In this document: positions 22,600-36,200 of the stretch, one piece after another | Position numbering within the stretch: position 1 is the stretch's first letter | Layout: each line of letters begins with the position of its first letter | Assembly (NCBI GenBank): GCA_000708835.1 | Contig: DF237087.1 | Coordinates: 62,001 to 126,000, forward strand | From: Klebsormidium nitens | Taxonomy: Eukaryota > Streptophyta > Klebsormidiophyceae > Klebsormidiales > Klebsormidiaceae | Length of the DNA stretch: 64,000 nt | Direction of reading: 5' to 3' | Translations under genes and position numbers: made by a program | The notes under the pieces: generated by a model | Database searches by the model: none | Told to the model about the DNA's origin: nothing | What the model saw: only the letters and a program-made list of their open reading frames with translations

Positions 22600-24983
22600 G
22601 GAATTGGAGGTTAATTCAGGGGTTTGAGGCCTTTTGGGTTTGCTAGATTCTTGAAGACTTCAGGGAGTTTGAGATTTTTGGTTCCAGGATCGGAGGAGGG
22701 TAATCGATACAATGTCCGGGATGCTTCCTTCGAGCATCATACGTTTTAAGTCTCACTCGACTCATGAGCATCAGGCCACTCCTGTACAAACCTTCTTGCT
22801 GATTTAGGTTTTTTGGAGAAGTTATTCTTAAATCGAAACGCAGAGACTTCATATAGGGTAGTAACAGTAGCATAGCCGAAACGTATCGACGACTTGACCC
22901 TACGAGTACTCTGGAAAAGGAGACTGTGCCTTGAATAGTGTTCTGTTGTAGGCTTGACTGTTGTTTTGCTGTAGGAATGTCTTAAGATTGGCTTTTTAGT
23001 CCTTTGCCACGAAGGGCTTACATTGCTTGAATCAGTCATCCTCTACCGGCTTAGGACTGCCCAGTACATGCTTTCTTAGAATGCTTGAGTGATCATCCGA
23101 CGTCTATTGTTGCGAAAGTCAGGATAAACCTGAAACTTAAGCAATCATCATATGCATCTTGAGTCGCGCGCCTCAAGAAAACATGCCAAGAATGCTTCGA
23201 TCCCGAGAATACACTGCATTTTTTTGGGTCATCGTGATCTGCCCCATTTGAAGGACCTACATGTATAGTAATGCCTCGTCCATATTTGCGTAGGACTTTT
23301 GCCAGAAGATATGTAATTGTTAGGTCGGTACGTTTTCACTTAGATTTCTTATCCTTGACCGTTCATCCAAGGGAGAATTAGCTGCTGATCAAAACAAGCA
23401 TCACTAAATTGAGCTATGATAAATATTCAGGACTGGAAAAGCAATGCCACAAGTAATCTATGACAAGACACTAGCAACGTCTTGTAGATGCATCCAATTT
23501 CTTTGACGTTACTTATTAGACCCTAGATGACTGAGGTCGGCGCACTGGTTAGCCTGCTCACTCCGGTTTTGGCGACCGCCCTCAACCTTACTCTGACAAC
23601 GCCTGACGCCGTCAGAATCCTTGCCTCGGTGCCAAAGACCGGGGCTTCAACGCTCGGGACACGTTAAGGGATGCGTGCCCGGGGTGCTTCCCTGGGCGTT
23701 AGACCTAACGGGAGGCGGTCGGTATCGCTTCCGGAATACTTTCCCGAGCATTAAAAGGGAGTGTTGATCGGTCTATCAAGCTAGTTCTGTATAGGCGCGG
23801 TGTATATTCTGAAAAAGTTGACGACCATACTTCTATCATTGAAGGAATCATGGGGTTGAAAAGACTCATTCAAGCAGAACAAGCAAGCGAATGACCAAAA
23901 ATGCAGAGATTGTTTTGCAACGAGGTGATTGTGCAGTGGATTTCACTATATTATGTAGGGAGCCGTCAAAACAATGGGCTCTTAGTCTGACCACGAAACC
24001 TCCGAAATGCTTGGGTCAGAAGCCTCTTAAGCGCTGTATATGTTGAGAAATGCCCTTTCCTATCGTGTCGGAACGTGGGATGCTCCGTATCCGTTTTGGT
24101 CTGCTGAAATGCGGGCAGTTGTAGCATTGAACCAATAAAGCGGCCGGCTTCCTCGACGCTCTGCTCGCAAACGACAACAATGTTCCATCAATACATCATG
24201 ATGCGAGAACACTCCTCATGCATGATCAAAATCTAAATGCTGAGATCCGGCCTTGCTAGAGAAGAGATACAAAGCACACCACACTTTTGTATGGATTTAA
24301 GTAGATCACAGGGTTGTTTACACTATCAAGTACGTCCTGTGCTCACTACAAAGAGCGCAGCATGAGCCACCGTACTCGAAGCAGAAATCTATCCTACGAC
24401 TGTTCGAATACGATACTAGCAAACTCTTATGATTACGTCTACGGTCCAACGCTCGTCTCCGGCAATCTTCTTATGAGAGTTACCGGCGTAAGTTGTACCG
24501 GAGCATGGGTACTCAGCTCATTGTCACCAAAGTTCAGGATTTCGTCCTTTCAATCGGCAAAGGTCCTTCTACTACGCCCTTAACTCGGTGACCCCCCTAT
24601 TGCGCACACTCATCTAAGCACACTCGTACTTTATGACGTACACGATTTGTCCATAATACACATGCGTCCTGACACACAAACTGCTTTGAGAGTCGCTCTC
24701 GTCCTCCACGTAGAGGTACTGCGACCTTACCAAACCAAGATGTCCAATCCACAACTCTTTTCCTACCTGCCTTAATTCAGCCCTCGACTCGACCGGTTGA
24801 TCCTCCCAGGCTCCACAAACCCTCACTATCTCCCCCCTTTATTTCTGCCCGTTCCTTTCAACCGGGCCGCCGGATCAAAATATCCTCTCCCTCCCGCTTC
24901 TTGTCTACTAGTTGACATCTTGAGAACTCCACTCCTGACGTCATGCTACAGCGCTGACGTCACGCCTGCTTGCTGGGGTCAGC
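22600..24983. other. Convergent intergenic region between the two germin-like genes
   Basis: About 2.4 kb with both 3' flanks. It contains one decayed copy of the germin 1 last exon (23535-23700). The rest is A+T-richer than the exons and shows no gene or RNA I can support. Confidence 0.6.
23535..23700 (+). pseudogene. Relic of germin-like last exon
   Basis: Located about 1.1 kb downstream of the real last exon. It keeps ttggcgaccgccctcaac, accttactctgacaacgcc-like text, then ccaaagaccggggc and atgcgtgcccgg, in the same order as exon 5 of germin 1. It then ends in a similar cttccctgggcgtta. The frame is disrupted and no acceptor is obvious. It is probably a decayed duplicate of the gene's 3' end. 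Confidence 0.75.
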
Positions 24984-27913
24984 TTAGAACAGCTTCCGGC
25001 CCCTGGACTCCGTTCCGTTTCCGGCGGCGCAACCGGTGGTCGGGGTGCCGACGGCGTTGCCGGACGCCGGAAAACCGGTCACGAGCTTGTTCACTGTCGC
25101 GGCGTCCTGAGCGAGCGCCACCTGGACGACGTTGGTCGGCAGGCCGCCGCCAAACATGGTGCGGGCCAGGAACTGCTGGGGAAGAGGGGTCTAACGTCAG
25201 CCGTGTTGGGCGTAGGATAAGGGTTTCAGTGGTCCAGAGAACGGTGGAGGAACGAAGTGGAAGGAATCGAGGCTAGGGAAAGGGTCTACGGAAGAGGATA
25301 CAAATGCTAGAAGACGCCTCAGGGAGTGTAGTCGAACGTGCTCGCAAAATGTCGGGACCAATCTCTAGACGATCCACCTTCAGAAAGCCGAGTGCGAATT
25401 CAGTGTCGTCGAATGTAATTGGCTGAACAACGTTTACTCTTCATCCGCAAGTTACGGATCCAGACACGAGCTGAGCCCCGTCGAGTCTGAACGGCTTTCC
25501 TCCACGTTCACAAAAGCAAGGACCACCAGATTCTCAAGCACAAAAATCGATCCAAGTAGACAGGCCGGTTCAACCAACCGAGCACCGTGTCTCAGTGTGA
25601 CAGTAGGCCAGAACCAGTCCACCGACCTGAGTCCCCGGGTTCTCAGAGTTGACAGCGGCAAGCGCCACGGCGGGCTGGCTCTGGTTGAAGTTCTGTTGGA
25701 AGTGAACCAGGCCGCGGGGGAAGACGAACACGTCGCCCACGTTCAAAGTTGCATCGAACAGTTTGTCTGCACCGAAAGTGGGAGAGATGAGTGAATGGGC
25801 GTGAACGATGGCGCGGTGTCAATGGCGGAGGAAGAAGTTCTGACGAAGACAAGGCAAGGTTGTTGTTGGGCTCCGAAAGCAGCCACAAAAGATGGATGTC
25901 TCGAATACAGGATACAACGGTAGGTGAACCGCCCTGGAAGTGGATCTTTCATACATTTCCTACCCAAATCTCACTCTTTGGACAATGATCTGGGTGAGAC
26001 AAGAAGACCTCGAGTGGTAACGTTACCAACCCGCACAACAAAATTATACTGCACCAGCATAAATCTAAACCAACCCGCAAACCGACACCTTAACCCGCTT
26101 ACCAAACTATCTCGCAGACTTCGGCCAGACGCTTGGGCAGCAGACTTACTGTTGGAGTCCACGAAGCCCACGTAAAGCTGGCCCGACACGACGTAGAGAA
26201 TCTCGGTGGCGCGGGGGTGGGTGTGGGGGGGGATCTGGCCGCAGGGGGCGTAGGACAGGTACACGTAAGCCAGGCCCTGACCCCTGAAAACGAAACGGGG
26301 GGCAATATGTCAGATATGTTTGGGGGAGGTGAAACGTCAGTTCTGCTTCGGGGTTGTGATGAAAGTGCGCACTGGAGAGAGGAAAGACCAGACCTTGGGC
26401 TTCCGGGATTACAATTGTGAGCTTTATTAGACACCACCCGAAGTGGGTTTTTAGACAGCCAGCCACAAAATCTACGATTACTCCAGAGATCTCAGTACCC
26501 AGTGCTTCAGTGTCAGAGGCCTAATCATCCGCAGTGACGGCCAAAACAGCAATAACATCAACTGTTCATTGAATTTTTTCGCAAACACCTTTGGTTGATT
26601 GTCTATCCAGACCACAGCTTCTAAAGCAATAGGACATATTCGAATGAACTTCGAAGGCGCTTCTCGCCAACATCAAACAAAAGTATTTGACCCCACATGA
26701 TTAGGAACAATTTCAGGCGCGGGCGGGTGAGCTACCTAGTCGATTCCATCTTTTGAATTGGCAGCTGCGGTGATTTGGAACAGCATAAGGGTTCCGCTGA
26801 TCAGACTTACTTGAGGCCCGGGAGGGCGGGCGGCGCGGCAACCGCAGCGTTGGCCCCAACTCCGGCGGGAATGGTGACCTTGTTGAGTCCGCGGAACGTG
26901 AAGTCAGCACCGGTGGCTAAAGAAAAGAGACAAAGCAGTCAAGTAGTCAGCAATTATTGGATAAGAAGATTGGGTCAGGCAGCTTGAAGCTTAGGAAAGC
27001 CCGCAAAATTATTTTTGTGGTTTAGAACAGTATGAGGGCGTGTAATGACTTGAAGTGATATGATTGGTTAGTGGCAACACCGGTTTCTTGAACGATTGAT
27101 TTTCCTTCAGAAACTGAAGCACTGGTCCAACAAGGGTACAGCAAGCCTCATGGATCAGGAGACAACATAGTAGCGGCTCATTGTCACGCAAGGTGCATAA
27201 GTCAAACTTGATACAGGATGTCACCAAGGAGGAAACAATTCTATACAAATGCCGAAGGTGTAGAAATGAAGGACTAAACTCTGGCATGCGCACTCCGACC
27301 CCACTTCCAATTGAAACATCAAAATCCTTTACTCATAAGCTGCTTTCGAATTTTACAAGAGTCAATCGGAACGAGAGACAGAGCCACGCAGAACTACAAT
27401 TCCCACTGACTTGAGTAGAAGCCTTACGGAACCTCATATCTTCCTCATATATTCGAGACCAGTTGGACGGTAGGAAAAAGGGCACTGGGCAATAGTCAAA
27501 CCAGCCAATCAGGGCAACCGACACCTCTAGTGTGCCCGGCCCGCAATTGAGAGCAATCCTTTGCAGAAATTAACCATCTTGCAGCCTACTTCTCACAATT
27601 GACGGTGCTTGACACAACAAGACACCTTCCCCTTTGCAGCATTGAAAAGAGCCCGCAATGGCAAAAGAACTGAGCAAGGATCGCCAAGCAACCCCGTACT
27701 ACCCCTGAATACCAACCCCCTGATCCAGTGCTACCAAGCTTGATTTTCACCAGGACAATTAAGTGCAAAACTTCGTTGCTTACCTGTGGTAGCAGTTTTT
27801 CCGTCAATGATAAAGTCCGCCAGTGGGTCCGGGTCGGAAGCGGACACCAGGAAGGCCGGAACGGACACCACCAGGAGCAGTGCCGCCAGAACTGACGTCA
27901 GCTGGGGAGCCAT
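24984..27913 (-). CDS. Germin-like protein 2 (secreted cupin)
   Basis: Minus-strand exons 27913-27784, 26916-26811, 26283-26150, 25766-25627 and 25175-24984; phases agree; 233 residues. The ATG at 27911-27913 starts a signal peptide of about 25 residues ([20 protein letters not shown]). Cupin metal ligands are complete: [13 protein letters not shown], then GLVHFQQN. The end of the protein is a short basic tail (SRGRKLF). Likely extracellular Mn-binding germin fold; enzyme activity unknown. Relative to germin 1, exon 3 here fuses the two germin-box halves that are split by an intron in gene 1, so the two copies differ in structure and are not a recent duplicate. Confidence 0.9.
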
Positions 27914-28067
27914 TGTCTTGCAGATTCTTGGCCGGCTGTTGCGCAAAAGAGCGAGGCGGATGGGAAGACGTTGCTATGAGTGAAAAGAGGAGGGGGCGAA
28001 GGGCAATTGAGAATGTTGGGAATTGAGGACCAGAGATTTGTGACGAAGGGCTGTTCCGAAGCGCTGC

Positions 28068-28074
28068 TTTTATA
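28068..28074 (-). promoter_or_regulatory. TATA box of germin-like gene 2
   Basis: On the minus strand the sequence reads ctctataaaagcagc, a near-perfect TATAAAA, 155 bp upstream of the ATG. This predicts a transcription start near 28040. Confidence 0.65.
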
Positions 28075-28080
28075 GAGGGA

Positions 28081-30226
28081 GGAAGACGCACTTGCACTGA
28101 AGTGCAGTTCGTGCTAGCTGAACGTCTTTCAAGCTCTACGGTACAGGTAACAGCAGTGGAGGATGGGGCACTGGCTGCTGGCTCCTGGGCCGGCGGCCCG
28201 CCAAGTCGACGATGCGGCGCTGACGCACGCGGACGCAATCGGGGCAGGCACAGAGGCTCACGTCCTCTCGACACGTCCCGATTTCAGAAAACCCGTACAT
28301 TATCGTCAAAGTCGGGTTTTCGCCGGCCTGCCGGGCTCGTGCGACCGGGAATGTCCTTTCTTTACGGTCGTTTTGGGGTTTCCGGTCAACCGGGTCGCTG
28401 TTATAACTTATCAGACCTGTCAGAGATATCGTAAAGACTGGAGCAATGTGCCCGGGAGCCTGGGCAGTAAACGCTTTGGGGCCGGCATTGAGTTTCGCGG
28501 TCGATCGCCCGTGACGGACTGTACGGAAAGAAGTCTGGTTTGCTTTCACATGCCGTCTTGCTTCCGCGAAGCTCAGCATGACGTTGGTCACATGGCTCGT
28601 GACGATTCTTTCTATGACGTAGCTACCGAGCAAACTGCTTGCAGATTGCATCTTCGAAAATCGCTGTCGAAGTGGACTCTGCAACGATTGGCACTTAACA
28701 TTTCGACGACGAACCGGGAGCGACTTGCTGACCTCACCTGCATCCGCATTTCTGACGTCTTACATTTGTAAACGTCAGCATGTTCTGCTGTCATTGCCCG
28801 TAAAGTGCGGCCTGAGCTTCTTCAGGATGTGAAGCATCACGTGCAGCAGATTGAACTTAGCCAACTCATAGTCCCCAACTTGGTGTGGCCGACGGCCGGC
28901 GAAAGTTCTCAGTCGTACGGAAGTTTTGACTTCATTTCCTGATAAATTACAAGAAGTCCGGAATCCGACCTGGCGGCAAATGCCTCTAGGCACATGGTGA
29001 ACACGGCCATCTTCAATATGATCTTGAGTTTAGATGGTCGTGCATGGCGTCGCCCATATCACCCAAGGCTTAACCAACGATCACCATGTTTTCCGATCAT
29101 GTTGATTCACAACTCCCTCTTTATATGCGCAGCTAACGGATGGTTCTGCACACGTCTGTTTTTTGTTCGCGCCCGCTTTGGCTTCCAATAGCAAGTCATT
29201 GTAAGCTGGCCATAATGTACTTCAGTACGTCATGTGTGTGCATCATCCCCACATGAGGATTGCACATATAGTTGCCGTCAAGAGCCTGGCATTACCCGTT
29301 TTGTTGAACGACTCTTACGCACCTTTAAACGTGTGTTTAGTGGAGCGTTGGAATTCAAGGGCAAATTTGCACCACTACTATGCGAGGGCACTGCTCGTAG
29401 CACAGTGGCTGTCACATTGAATCGTTCTTCACAGATTGCATACTCCATTCCCAGGCTGGGACGGCCATCGCTTGCGGTCAGACTAAGTTTCATCTAACCC
29501 AGGCTTCTCCCTGGCGATTGCCTCCAAATTCGACCTCTTCTGCAAGACGGGAAGAACGCCCGTTCAGAACTTAACGGTTGCAGACTCAACAACGTACTGA
29601 CGCAGCAAGCAATTAATTTGACAAACCTTTTTTGTGACTTTCGCTACTGGACAAAGCGGACGATACTCAGAGATGCTTCGCCCATTTGTGATTGCAACAT
29701 TCCGAACCCCCCAAGGCAGTGATGCAATAAGTGTTTGAGCAGCCACAACCTCAGAATCCCGTAACACATTTGAGTAAAACCTAAAAAAATTCTGACTGCG
29801 GATCAAAAGAAGGCCTTATCCGGCCATCTAAGCCGGAGGCTCAACATTTCCCCTCTGCTTTTTTTAATTTACCCTCAAACCGGTGTGATATGCTAAAACT
29901 CAGATTCACTCCCTCAACGAACCAGAAACGTCGAAGATTTGTGCACTCTCCAACTCGATGCGGCCTCAAAAGCACCTTCTCACCCTCGAAACCTCGTCGA
30001 GTCCCTCCCTCCCTAGATTACCCCTGTCTTGGCCCCTGGTCAGCATCGAACCCGAGAAAGAAAACGACATAAATTGATAAAATGATAAAATGATGAAATG
30101 ATAAAATGATCGCACTCGGACGGTTGGATCGGTTTTGGGGCTGGGGTCGGTAGGGGTGCGGAGCAGGTATTCTTTGGGGTTGCGGTTTCTAGTTGGAGTT
30201 TGATATCAACTTCAGCTTTCCGTGAC
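28081..30226. other. Intergenic region between germin-like gene 2 and TAF1 3' end
   Basis: This holds the germin 2 upstream region and the TAF1 3' flank. A 202-codon open frame at 28163-28771 has no recognisable motif and overlaps comparable frames on the other strand, so it is not called as a gene. A short octamer microsatellite lies at 30075-30110. Confidence 0.55.
30075..30110 (+). repeat. Octamer microsatellite (tgataaaa)n
   Basis: Four and a half copies of tgataaaa, one with an A-to-G change, lie about 120 bp past the TAF1 stop codon, in its probable 3' UTR or flank. Confidence 0.9.
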
Positions 30227-33200
30227 CTAATTCCCCTTGAATTCCAGCGTCCATCTCACCGCTTCGACCGCCGTCATGAAGGCGTCAAAGAGCCGGTCCG
30301 CTTGCGGAGGGATCCCCTCGTAGTTGTACGTATGTGCGTTCGCCCGGATCAGCTCCATGTCCGCGACGAGCTCCTCCACCGACTTGTACGCGGCCGCCTT
30401 GAGAGCCTTTTCCTTCATCACTGTCAGGCACATCGGCCTGCATCCGGGAAAGAAATAAAAAAGTAAACAGATAAATCTCAATAAACATACTAGATAAATG
30501 AAGGTGGGGTTATTTACGATTTGAAAGCTCTTCGGAGCGTGGGCCTGGGTTTCTAGAGCGCTCGAGACCTGGAAAAGTTCAGAAGTTCGATCTCCTCATG
30601 TTCATCCGATCCATATCTTAGATTAGGATAGCTCTGCTTTCTGCTACAATTCAAATTCCACAAGACGCAATCTGCTCAAGCGCGCCAAATTGAAACCCGA
30701 TGTAGAGTCTAGCTGTCTCTTGTTTGAACGACCTAGAGGCTCCGCGGCAAACACTTCAAGCGTCGCTTTAGACAACCAGGGGGTAACAGGATTTTGGCAA
30801 ATCCAGTGGGCAGGAAATCGGCTGAATGCTCACAAAAGTGAGATGCTAGGCCCAGCCGTTTTTTCAAAAGACAACTGATCTGACGTCACAGTCGTACAAC
30901 CGAACGAGCGCATGATGCAACGTCCGCGACAGACGGTCAGACTTGAGGTTGGGCTCACTGCCCAAACAAAACTCTCAAAGTAATCTGATTGCGAGGAAAA
31001 ATAGTGAGCGAGCCAGCAGCGATCTTCCCACCGTGTGATAATGTCGTAGTAATCAGGCACCAATTTCTCATCCACTGGGTCGAGGAACGGATACGACTCC
31101 GTCAACTTTTCCTCCAGCCGTTTCAAGATCCTGTAGAACTCTCGGTTCAGCTTCCGATTCGGCTGCGGCCGCTGCTTTTTTTCCGGGGGGGACGCCTGAC
31201 TCCTCTCCGCGGGCCGCTTCTGACCCCCCGAAACGTCGCCCTCTGCACGACACACGAAGCTCAACGTCCCCTTGAGCTTCTTGGGCTTAGGTTCCGTTTC
31301 CGTCGACTCCTCTTCCGTTTTCCGCGGCCGTTTCAGCGACACGAGCGTGCTCGGCGCCCTCCGGGGGGCGTCGACCACCTTAGGTGTGAGCCCCCCGAAA
31401 GAACCCCCCGCGCCGGGGGGCTTCTTTCGCGAGATCGCAACTTTCGTCCCCTCAACTCTCACCGCTTCATTCACTAGCAAAACCGTCTGCCTCGACGGCC
31501 CTTCTACCCCATCCGCATTATACATCGGACACGCACGGTTCGTGCTCATATGCCCAACTTGCCCGCACTTGAGACATACCCTATCCGTCCCCTTCCCCCC
31601 GGTCTTCGGCGTCGGCGTTCCCTCGCCCCCCCTGTGCTTCAGCCCTGTCGTCTGCACACTTAGCCCCCCTTTGCCGAACTTCTTCCCCTTCACGCCCCCC
31701 TTGAACGGCGACTTTCGTGACTTAATCATCGCTTCGTCTTCCTCCTCCACTAACCCCGTCCGCTGAACCTTCTTCTTCATCCCCGGTTTCGGCCCGGGGG
31801 CCGCCTTCGCCCCGCCTTTCGACCCCCCCGCCGCGGCCGCTTTCTTCTCCTTCTCCCGATAGAACTCGGCAATCTTCTCAGGGTCTCGCAGAAACTCCTC
31901 CACACGGACTTCCTTCCCGTCCACTTTTCGGATCCGCACGACTTTCACGACTTTCGGCAACTGCTGCGCGGGCGCGGGGGCTTCGGGCGGTTCCGGCAGC
32001 TCCGGTTCGACCTCGCCCTTGTCCTCTGCGGTATCGGTGTTCCCTTGCACCTGCTCGTCGTCCTCTTGCAGCATCTTGCGCAGCTCCTCTGCCTCGGCCT
32101 GCAGAGGACGGGCCGAAAAGACATTCAGAGCCCAGCGGCGGTACCAAAGTTAAAGCGGCCTACCAAAGAACAAGCGAAGGAAGTCAGAACAAGCGGCGTA
32201 CCAAAGAACAATAGCGCAGCTCTGCATATCAGGCCCAGCTACGTCCAGCAGACCCGAAAGTGAAGCATCTGCCTGCGAGTTGCAAACACGCTTGTCAACA
32301 AGGATTGCCTTGATCGGGCCATGGGCTGTCCTGCCAAGCAGCTCACAATAATCGGCCCTTCTCAGGAACACACGACACACGATGAAGGAACGCCAGACCC
32401 TTGAGTTTCGCCGTCCTTCCTTTTCGGCTCTGCCAAAGATTACCGCTCCTTTCCGATGTCGACAAAGCAGGTTCAATCGGTAGAGCTTCAGCAAAAACCG
32501 CCCGAATGACGTATCGACCCTCAAGCCCTGGAAACTCACGACGCCAGAACAGAAAGCTCAACCCCTTACTCTACATCTTCTGTCACCCCATCTTTTCGTC
32601 CTTTAGCGGCTCTTCGTGCACCCTAATCTGCAACTCCCAACACGCCAAAGCCTTGAAAAGCAGAAGTCCTGAAGCCTACAAACTTACAATCGAACAAATG
32701 CTCTGCTAAAAAACGCTTGCGGTACCACCTTTTCGTCCTCCAGTCGCTCTTCCCGTTCGCGCGCGCTGCGCCTCCCTGTTAAAAAGCTCAGACCATCAAT
32801 TCTTACCCCCAAAACCCTTCAAATCCAGAGACTTGTAGCCTCCGAAACCTCAGAAACCCTAAACCGATAGTTCCCACCCACCTCCCTCGTCCTCCAGTTG
32901 CTCCTCCCGTACCCCCGCCTGCAGTGCCTTCTTGTTGGAAGCCTTGTAACTCAAAACCTTAACCTCGGATATGCTAACCTGAAAACCCTTCACCTGAAAA
33001 ACTGAGAAACGAAAAAACGAAACCCAACCCACCTCTTCGTCCTCCAGCTGCTCCTCCCGCACCCGCGCCTGCAGCGCCTGGCGTCCGCGCCCGAACCCCT
33101 TGGACCCGTCCTTCTTCTTGGCGACCTCCTCGTCTTTGTCGCCCTCCTCGAGCGCCGCCTCCAGTTCCTTCGCGAACGAGTCCATATCGCTGCCCTCCCC

Positions 33201-36200
33201 GTCGCTGCCAGCCTCCTCGGGGACTTTCTCGTCCGCCAACGCCTGCACCAGGTGTTTAACATCAGTGCCAAGATTCTCTTCGACTTGGTGCTCATTGTCA
33301 TTCTGCCAGTGAGCCTTTCGTGGGGATGAGAATCCCAATCGTTACGTCCAATTGAGTATCCAAGTGTGTCAATGCGAGCTCAATACTTCATTCCTTACCG
33401 TAAAGTGACTGGCAGGCCACAATCAACCCAGTGCTCTGAACAGTATCCGCGCCTTATGGTTGATGTGACTGACCGTCCGAAACCAGTGCTCTGAACTGAA
33501 ATTCTACGCCTTGCTGATGATGTGACTGGCACCTAGACGTCAAAGGCGCTTGGCTCTTCGGCGGACTCTCTTGCAATGATCGGAAAGAAGCGCACCCAGA
33601 AAACATAAAACCCCAACACGTTTGCCTGAATGGTGCTCTAATCTGAAGTAAAGCGTCAAGTCGCAAAAGATTAACACCCTAATATCCCGAACCGGAAATC
33701 CTAAATCTTAAGCCCTCCTCACCTTGAGCTGCGCGTCCCAGATCTCCTGCGCCTTCTTCATAAAAATCTCCTGCTGCTGCATCAGCGTCAGCCGGCTGCC
33801 GCGCGCAAACTTGTTGGCGGTCGCGCCCGCGCGCCCCTCGAGCGCGGCCGCGCTGCTGAACTTGCGCACCATCTCGATGCGGCGCCAGCGGTTCTTCGGG
33901 ATGTCGGCCTCGCGCACGCCGAAGTTGAGCAGCATCTGCCGCGATGCGGCCATGCTCAGCCGGCGCAAATCCGCGTCCGTGCCTGACAGGTACGTTTAAA
34001 GTCAGGGTTAGACCTTTAGAATTAGGAAAGTGAAGTTTTTCGAACTCGTCTTTCGAGTCCGCATCGGAGCTTGAACAGCAAATGGCGCAATGCTCAGCCA
34101 GCAGAAGTCCGCGTCCGTGCCTGACAGAGAGGGTTTGAAATTAGGATTCATCTTTGTGACAGGAGTTTGGGGTTCTCCGAATCCTTGTTCCGGGTCCGCG
34201 ACCGAACTTTAGCAGCATCTGCGGCTACGCCGCCATGCTCAGCCGGCGCAGGTCCGCATCCGTGCCTGGAAAACAGGGTTATGCCAAGCCTCAAGCTTAG
34301 CGTTGAGAAATTGGCATGAGGAGTTTACAATCTGAGAGAGCTGATGCTGGTCTGACACGTTGGGTTTCCAAGCGCAGGGTTTTAAAGTAGGAGCGCGAAG
34401 AAGGTTTCTGGGGATGCGAAGTAACCCCAGATGTGGAAGAGGCATTCAGAGGGTAATCAAACCCAGCAGTTGGCTGCATCGCCAAAGATCCCTCATCACG
34501 GCCTGGACTGGACCAGCCCTCTTGGGCTCTGCCGCAAAAGAACGGGGACAAATTTAACGCCTCTTGTGCAAATGAAATTAACGCCGGGGGCAGCACTGAG
34601 AACTTTCATGCACGGTCTGGCTGAACATGATCGGCTTTCTTGCATAGAGAGACAACATCCAAGCAAAGATTGGTTCACATTCTGTGGCACCCCTGAGCCA
34701 GACACATCAAACCTACTGAGATCAACGTCAATACAAGGTCCTAATAAAATTGACCAACGTTAGTTGCTCTCTGGAGTTCCCTGGCCCAGTCCCCATGATC
34801 CACGAGGAAGCCAAATGTCCCTCGTCATAGCCTTTGACCGTCTCGCCTTCGACCGTCTATTTGTCAATTTTGGCATGAAAGACCCTTAGGGAAACGCCTC
34901 CTTCAACATACGAACCTAAAACAACTCGCTTCCTGAGTTCCTCTGGTCCACCATCAAAAGCGACTAGAGAACGTCGTCAGCAAGAACTGAAAGGCGTCAG
35001 CATTTACAGGTCGGATGCTATCGAGGTAACTTGCAATCTCTCAGAACCGCTGCGCCTATTCCACCCCGTTGACAAAAGTTCTTCAGGCCGCGTTCCAACC
35101 TAGACTTTCAGGAAACAACATCGTGATTGTCCTGGGGTGGACAGCCAGGAACCCTAGGCACAAAGTTGGCCATCTTTCTTTTGCCAGCTGTCCCTCTTTG
35201 GAGCCCACAAAGACTCGCCACAAAAACTAAAACTTGAAATCGAAGCCATGTAGGAGGCATGCCGTTACCGAGGCAACACTAAACCTAGAATCGTTTCCCT
35301 ACAAACCGGTAAAGGGGTCCTCTTTGCAAAGTCAAGGGTTGCTGAGTACTCCAGCTTGGCAAGAATCATAATCTGCCACACAGCGGGACTATTGTTGGAT
35401 GGTGCTGGCATTTCACAACCCCACCAATTGCAGCCAGCCAAAGAAGAAACTCGACGCTTTGACTGCAAGCCCAAGGATCGTGACCCGCTTTTGCCAAGCG
35501 GCACAAAAGTTGACGACTGACAGGGCCGACAACGCAGTAATCCTCCAAGATGTCTTCACGTCAGCATACCTCCTGAGATTTCGTTTCGTAACTCAACTAG
35601 CAAGAAAGCGCTGCTTCTACGAGAAAAGAGTCAACGGAATGCTGTGGGCAGTCAAAAGTATCGGCTGCGTTCTGACGCGTCTGCCAGTCTTGGAAAGTTT
35701 CATTGCCACAGATCACGATCGCTGACCCGGTTACTCAAGGTCGATGCGAATCATGCCGCTAAAGCACGCTGGCGAGCCCTTGATCAGAAGAAACATTCAA
35801 GAGATGCCATGACCAAGGGTCGAAGGGTCCGTAAGTCGCAGCACTTCGGAAAGGAGACGGCGATGAGTCCCGACAGAGCCGGGGGAGCCGTCAACTGGTA
35901 GGCGCCATGAGATGCACGCCAACATGCAGTTCTGATTGCTTCACTGAGAAACATGGCTATCCGAGCACGATCGAACGGAGGTTTGCGAATCTGATGTGAC
36001 GGCCATCAGGAATAGAGTATGGCAAAGGTGCCCTTGCCAAGCCGCAATTCCATCCTCGCCGCAGTCGATCGACGTGCTCCCTCGAGCAAGTCAACATGCT
36101 GCAAAAGCTTCCTACTTCTCGAACGGTTTGGCAGTTCATACGGCAAGTTCCTCACCGCAACCAATACGAGAAGGCCTTGGAGCTTTTGACGAATCAAAAC

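Noticed and set aside
28163-28771. 202-codon open frame on the plus strand upstream of germin-like gene 2
   Set aside because: No recognisable domain, a comparable frame on the opposite strand, and no splice or codon signal of a gene.
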